The notes under the pieces are model-generated. The model ran no database searches, was not told the origin of the DNA, and saw only the letters and a program-made list of their open reading frames with translations. A stretch of 64,000 nucleotides of DNA from Leptasterias polaris (taxonomy: Eukaryota; Echinodermata; Asteroidea; Forcipulatida; Asteriidae). Of this stretch, positions 58,840-64,000 are shown piece after piece. Numbering within the stretch: position 1 is the first letter of the stretch; the number at the start of each line of letters is the position of its first letter. The stretch is from assembly GCA_037783415.1 (NCBI GenBank), contig JAZGTN010000240.1, forward strand, positions 1-64,000, in the 5' to 3' direction. A program made the position numbers and the translations under genes.

Positions 58840-59165
58840 CTTGCACGTGGCATGTGGGGTCCTACTCCTGGCCGGGGTAACAGTCGGTGGTTGATCCTAA
58901 AGATGCTCCGAGCTCCACCGCGGCGTTGGATGGTTTCGGTGTGATCACACATGGTTGACTGAACAGGAGTAGTCCCTAGTCTTTGGCCGTGGGGGCTAGT
59001 GGACCGCGTTACTACAGTAGGGGACTGCCTTAGGGACTGGTTCGCCAACCTTGGGGTGGCGTACCGGACCCTTCCTAATGGGAGGTGCAATGGCCCTAGC
59101 GATCTGGAATGCGTGTTGGGGCTGGTATCCTGGGACCTGCACGTGGTGGCCCTGCTTTGACTAAG
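58840..59165. other. GC-rich block of unknown nature
   Basis: About 320 bp far richer in G+C than its surroundings, with sharp edges. GGTTCGCCAACC (59039-59050) weakly resembles a pol III B box. No rRNA, tRNA or snRNA is recognised, and the minus-strand frame (58758-59090) shows no known motif. It could be a structured RNA gene, a retroposed RNA or foreign DNA. Confidence 0.3.
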
Positions 59166-59394
59166 CTTACCAGGATGATATCAGCTTAAAAAGCTGACTG
59201 AATTAAAATGCTTGCGATGGTGTATTTATAAATTGTTAGTTATTTTTCAATATAAGATTATGAGTCCAATTTGAGATGACTGTTGATCAATCACTTCATA
59301 TTCCTAAACCAACTCTAATCAAGATCTCCTTGTTCTGCATTACTATTTCAGATGTTTAACTTTATCATCAGTGGTATATACAGTTACTTTCATG

Positions 59395-59830
59395 TGTTAG
59401 TTTTTGACCCAGAATGAGTATAAGATTGTTTTTAATTTTGTTAATAAATGGGGTTTTTTTAAAGTACAGAATCGAGGCTGTTGCCGATGGGTTGGAGTGT
59501 GAGTCAGGGGGACATAAAGTCTCCTTGCATTGACAATTTTGTGGCCAGCATGAGGTTTTTTTGTCTGGTATAAATATAGGACATTAATGCCTTTCCACAA
59601 AACCCTTGAAAATACGCTGGAATGTGTTCATATTATGCATTTATTCCTCTGTAAATCCTTGACCCAAAATAAGTATGAGATTGTCTTTAATTTTGTTAAT
59701 AAATAGGATTTTTTGAAGAACGGAATCGAGGCTGCTGCCGATGGGTTGGAATGTGATTTGGGCGGACTTAAAGTCTCCGTGCGTTGACAATGTTGCGACC
59801 ATGATGAGAGTTGTCATCTCATATAAAAAG
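59395..59830 (+). repeat. Diverged tandem duplication, two units of about 240 bp
   Basis: GACCCAGAATGAGTATAAGA, GGAATCGAGGCTG and TGCCGATGGGTTGGA recur in order at 59406-59500 and 59660-59750, along with TAAAGTCTCC. Confidence 0.85.
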
Positions 59831-59899
59831 AGGAAATTCTTGTTTTCCATAATTGGACTTTTAAAATGCACTGGAATGTGTACTCTTTATTTTACTCCT

Positions 59900-61235
59900 C
59901 CATTGTTCACAGACCAAAATAAACATACACAGCTGTATGCGTATGTAAAAAGAGTAGGACATAAAGGCACAGAATTGTATAACTATAAGTATGTGAGATT
60001 AAAAACAAAAAAATAAATTTTGAACCAAAAGACAAAACAAAATTATTGAGAAGGCTGTATAGACTCTGGGAGAAATCAATTTTCCTGTATCCCCAAAATT
60101 ACAACGTTGGGGGATCAAACAAGGAGTTAAAAATAATCCAATGTTTTTATGTAAACCATTCATATTATTATTTTGTATTTAATGATTTCTTGGTAAGGCT
60201 TTGTTGACAACAAGGTTGGTTATATAAAACAACTGATGATTTATTTACTAAAACTCAATTAAGTTAGGCCTACAAGTATCATTGGTATTTAATCAGAAAA
60301 ATTTACAAAAATAATTAAACATAAATGATAATACATAACAATTATTTACACTACACTATAAAAATGAATCCATTCACATCGTCATGTATTACTGATGTAC
60401 GTCCTTACAACAACAAAAATCAACTCGCAATTCCAAATTGTTATCTCCCAAATACATAAATGATAAATCTTTAAACAAAAAGGTTTTACAAGTTTTTAAC
60501 CTTTAACAAATCCTGTCATTGTGTTACTTCAGTTAAATTAATGATGACATTGTTAAATATTTATAAATTGACTAACTTTTATAAAAAATATATACCAATT
60601 ATATCAACATTAATCTAACTCTAAGAATTGTTTGCTTCAAATTTGAATAACTATACATTTTACAATACTAATTACAATGAAACATGTTTAGTTTTTTAGA
60701 ACTAACTTTAAACATTGATATGAAAAATAACCTAGAAATAGTTCTACTGTATCATTATAACAATCCAATGACATCAATTCAAATCTATATGTTGGAAATT
60801 GGGGTCTGCTTCAAGACCTATGAAGACTGCCCATTTTTTATTACATACAATGACAGTACAACATAACAAATTAATAGTAAATATATGTATGTTATTTATT
60901 TACAATTATTTGGAAAGGTTACACCATTAAGGTGTGTGTGTGTGGTTGGGGGGGGGGGGTAGAAGCCCTCTTACATAAGCAACTCTATATGTACCTGATG
61001 TAGATGAACACTTTGACAACTAGGGCCTATGATTTTTATCATTAACAAAACAATTACAGTTAAACAAATTATACATTTACATTAACAAAAACATTTACTT
61101 GACACGAACTTTATACAGTGACTCACACCCTCTTAATTTCAGCTACATTGAATAAGTTCGACCTACACGTACATAGACATGCAGATTTACTATTTTTTGT
61201 TAATAGTAATAAAACTAATTTAAAGTATATTTAAA
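59900..61235. other. AT-rich spacer, no gene recognised
   Basis: Very A/T-rich with a GTGTGTG and G11 run at 60932-60959. No coding or RNA feature seen. Confidence 0.5.
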
Positions 61236-61239
61236 TCTC

Positions 61240-63985
61240 AAGTGACGTCGATGAAATAAACAAATGTGTTTTGGTTTTCGTAAACGGTCGTTACAAAGAT
61301 TGAGCGTTAATTTGCAGTTTATACCCGAACAATGATCGATGCATCTGTTAAGCAGTGCAAAAAGGCAGCTTTGCTTCAGAAATGTATAATTAGCTGTTCC
61401 GACATTGGTCGGAACAGCTATTGTTTTCGTCGAGATTTTCTTATTCTTTTTTTCCACCCAAATTCCATAGCATTTGCACACGTGTTTTTCTTTAAGCCTA
61501 ATATCCTAGAGTGTAATACGAAAGAGTTAGATTATTATAATTATCAAATTTAAGCTTAGAACATAAACTTAACTCTTAATGTAAAAAATGTTAAAATCCT
61601 TAATTAATTAGCCACTTAACAGCGGTGTGAATATTTATTTAGCCAATCTTGTATCTATCATATCTCAAGAAGTATACATCTGATCCTAAAACTTTTCTCA
61701 GTTATGGACTTGTCTTGTAGTGTAGATGTTAGTTCTGGCCTAACATTACCCGACGTCATCATGACGTCATATTTGTAGGCGTGTTTTCTTTTTGTGTACA
61801 AAGTATAAACGTTTAGAAACGTTGGGTGGTAAATCCTGGCACCATGGCTACAACGCCGTGCTTTTTTGTATAGGTCCATTCACTTTCTAAATGTTAATTA
61901 CTCTCGTTGGTAGTTCGCACACTGTGTGAAATATACTAACATGATCTGCCCACATTGAATTAACTTTCAGATGTCATAGATTAAAATTCTTAATTAATTA
62001 GTCACGTGACAGCGGCGTGAATATTTAATTAGTCAATCTATCGTAACTCAAGAAGTGTACATCCGATTTTTTTCAGTCATAGAAATCCTGGGCATTTGAT
62101 ATTAGCCTTTGGTAACCGTGACCCTATGGTGACCTTTACCTATGGGTCAACCGGAAGTGGGACCATATCTCAAGAATTAAGCAACCGATTTTCAACCTTT
62201 TTTTAGTTATAGACTTCTTGGGCACGGGAAATTAGCCTTGGGTAACTGTGACCCCATGTTGAACTTTATTTCCGGGTCAACCGGAAGTGAGACTATATGG
62301 CAAGAACTAAACAACCGATTTTCAAACTGTTTTCAGTTAGAGACTCCTTGGGCATTGGAGACTAGCCTTTGGTGACAGTGACCCCATGTTGACCTTTACT
62401 TTTCAGTTATAAACCCTTTGAGCATTAATTGTTAGACAAGGGTTTCCATGACCCAATGTTGACCTTTATTTCTGGTTTAAAATCTCCTTTCGATTCAGTA
62501 TCAGAATGAAGACCAGGTTTTAGTGTATAGGCACACTTAAGTGAAAATAACTTGTTTAAATAGCATCAATTGTTGTTGAGTTTGTTAGTAGCTCCTAAAT
62601 CTATCAAATATCTATCTAGTGCTTCAAATTTTCTATTAGTTTTACTCAAAGTATATTTTTATATTTGTTTATTTTATAGTATCTAAGTGTTTCTTATAGT
62701 GATTGTTTTATTTATACTCTATTCGAGGATTGGATAAGCAGGCTTTTGAGTCATAGTGTAGTAGTACGCTTTTGTTTATCCTGGCCGTCTTAGAATGGAT
62801 TGTTGTCCCTTCCTCTTCCTTCCTCCACATCCCCTACCTGTCCTGTACCCTTTTGTCTAATCCCACTCCTCTAGTTACCCTGTATTTAAGTTACCTTTTT
62901 TTAAAGTCTTATTATCCTTTGTTCTACTTGTATGTATTTGTTTTTGACACTGGCCGAATAAATAATAATAATAATAATAATAATAAAAAGGGCCTTTCAA
63001 TGGTCAAGAGTGTTCTGTCTGGAAATCAGGCCAATTTAAATTTTTCATATTCTTTGTTTCAACCTGGTCTTAACAGGAAGCTCAAAAATTGAGATAATCA
63101 TATGTCCTGAACCACATGTCATAAGGTCGTAATGTTTGTGATTTCTTGTTTGTTATTTTATTTTTTTATTTTTTATGAATCAGAAAACAGGAACAGCTTT
63201 GTGTTTGTTAACAAACACCTAATGTCCAGTTTATTACTGGAACTAGGATAAGAAAATAAAGAAATGGTTATCTCAGTTGCAGTAAATTCAATTAAATCAG
63301 TGGTTTAACAGATCAGAATGGTCCCACAACTTACTTGGTAGAAACAAAATATAATTGAAGTAAACTTTGATATTATAAAACCACTTTGTAATTTGTAAGA
63401 AATATTACTTTACTTTTAATTTACATAAAATGTTTGTGTCGAAGTGCAATCAAGAATGACTAACATGAGGGGCAGCTAGATAGTGGTTGCGCCCTCTAAC
63501 ATTGACCAATGTTTTTTTTAACTTTGCGATGATAATCAATCATTACAAAGAATCTTTGTGAAGAATCAATGAAACTGAAAAGTTAAAATATCAGCCATGA
63601 CTTGTAAGTTGGTAAAAATCTTGACTCTTTTCGAGTAACATCGATGAAATAAACAATCGTGTATCGATTTTGTAAACGGGCGCTGCAGAGATTGAACATC
63701 GATGCATCGATTAATCCATGTTAAAAAGCAGCCTCGCTTTAGAATAGTATCATTTAATACTGGAACTGTGATAATAAAATAAAGAAATAATTATCTCAGT
63801 TGCAATAAATTTAATTTAATCAGTGTGTTCAAACATTAGATTGATACCCAATTCTACTTGGTAGTAGGTAAATAAATTTAATTTAATGTAAACTTTGTTA
63901 TTATAAAAACCACTTTATCAGACCTAAGAAATTTAATTTGATTGTTAATTTATTAAAGATGCGTGTGTCTGAGTGCAATTTTATT
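61240..63985. repeat. Local direct duplication split by the Helentron
   Basis: Left half 61240-61390 plus right half 63230-63480 match 63635-63985 in order (CGATGAAATAAACAA, CGATGCATC, ACTGGAAC, TTATCTCAGTTGCA, ACTTGGTAG, AAACCACTTT). The Helentron copy interrupts only the first duplicate. Confidence 0.85.
61391..63229 (+). mobile_element. Helentron-like element, single copy
   Basis: 5' hairpin TAGCTGTTCCGAC..GGTCGGAACAGCTA, then the same CATAGCATTTGCACACG region, three to four minisatellite units (62105-62470), and the 3' end GGAACAGCT, GTGTTTGTTAACAAACAC, CTAATGTCCAG. The local duplication at 63640-63980 provides the empty site (ATCATTTAATACTGG). A separate A/T-rich segment ending CCGAATAAATAATAATAA (about 62570-62987) may be a nested retroposon tail. 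Confidence 0.75.
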
Positions 63986-64000
63986 GAGGGCGGCTAGAAA

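Noticed and set aside
58918..58930. GAGCTCCACCGCGGCG resembles a cloning-vector polylinker
   Set aside because: The match is short and ends at GCGGCG; the flanks do not continue as vector sequence.
59039..59050. B-box-like GGTTCGCCAACC as a tRNA gene
   Set aside because: No A box, acceptor pairing or anticodon arm can be built around it.
1..64000. CRISPR array or bacterial operon structure
   Set aside because: Spliced genes, SINEs and LINEs show eukaryotic nuclear DNA; the repeats are tandem minisatellites without unique spacers.

Overview
This is animal nuclear DNA: AT-rich, intron-dense, with spliceosomal (GT..AG) exons and many SINEs, MITEs, non-LTR and LTR retroelement remnants. The RAG1-like N-terminal zinc module, a CUB/LDLa receptor, an IRF-like C-terminal domain, tRNA-derived SINEs and abundant TACATGTA words suggest a deuterostome invertebrate, most likely an echinoderm such as a sea star. 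That placement is an inference, not read from a marker gene.

Layout. 1-1.7 kb: G-rich tandem and larger duplicated sequence. 1.75-4.8 kb (minus): a nine-exon gene that joins a RAG1-N-terminus-like zinc region and AT-hooks to a DDE-type transposase-like body; this is the most interesting gene here. 4.8-8 kb: CpG-rich possible promoter, then featureless DNA. 8.07-11.13 kb: a 5'-truncated non-LTR retrotransposon with an intact reverse transcriptase. 11.8-12.5 kb: a long foldback DNA element with a perfect 9-bp target duplication. 13.3-17.6 kb: duplication block A (decayed LDLa exon, Ty3/gypsy remnant and a probable LTR). 18-21 kb: repeated exon-like units and hairpins. 22.2-29.9 kb (plus): a signal peptide-CUB-LDLa-transmembrane gene whose intron phases all fit, but whose CUB exon has two in-frame stops. 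30.9-38.7 kb: two head-to-tail Helentron/Helitron2-like units inserted in block B (26.8-41.1 kb), the paralogue of block A. 41.8-47.2 kb: more exon-like units, segmental repeats and SINEs. 47.3-51.0 kb (plus): a promoter-like region and a gene with an IRF-association-domain-like C-terminus interrupted by a +1 frame change. 52-54.3 kb: a MITE and a G-rich minisatellite. 54.8-58.6 kb: a candidate first exon followed by further copies of the repeated exon units. 58.8-59.2 kb: a GC-rich block of unknown nature. 61.39-63.23 kb: a third Helentron-like copy, whose empty site lies about 500 bp downstream in a local duplication.

Functionally the window is one domesticated or decaying transposase-like gene, one receptor-like gene and one IRF-like gene in a landscape shaped by segmental duplication. 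Paralogous blocks inside the window act as natural empty-site controls that date and bound three insertions: a MITE, the Helentron dimer and the Helentron single copy. Homology calls are by eye from remembered family motifs; no database search was possible.
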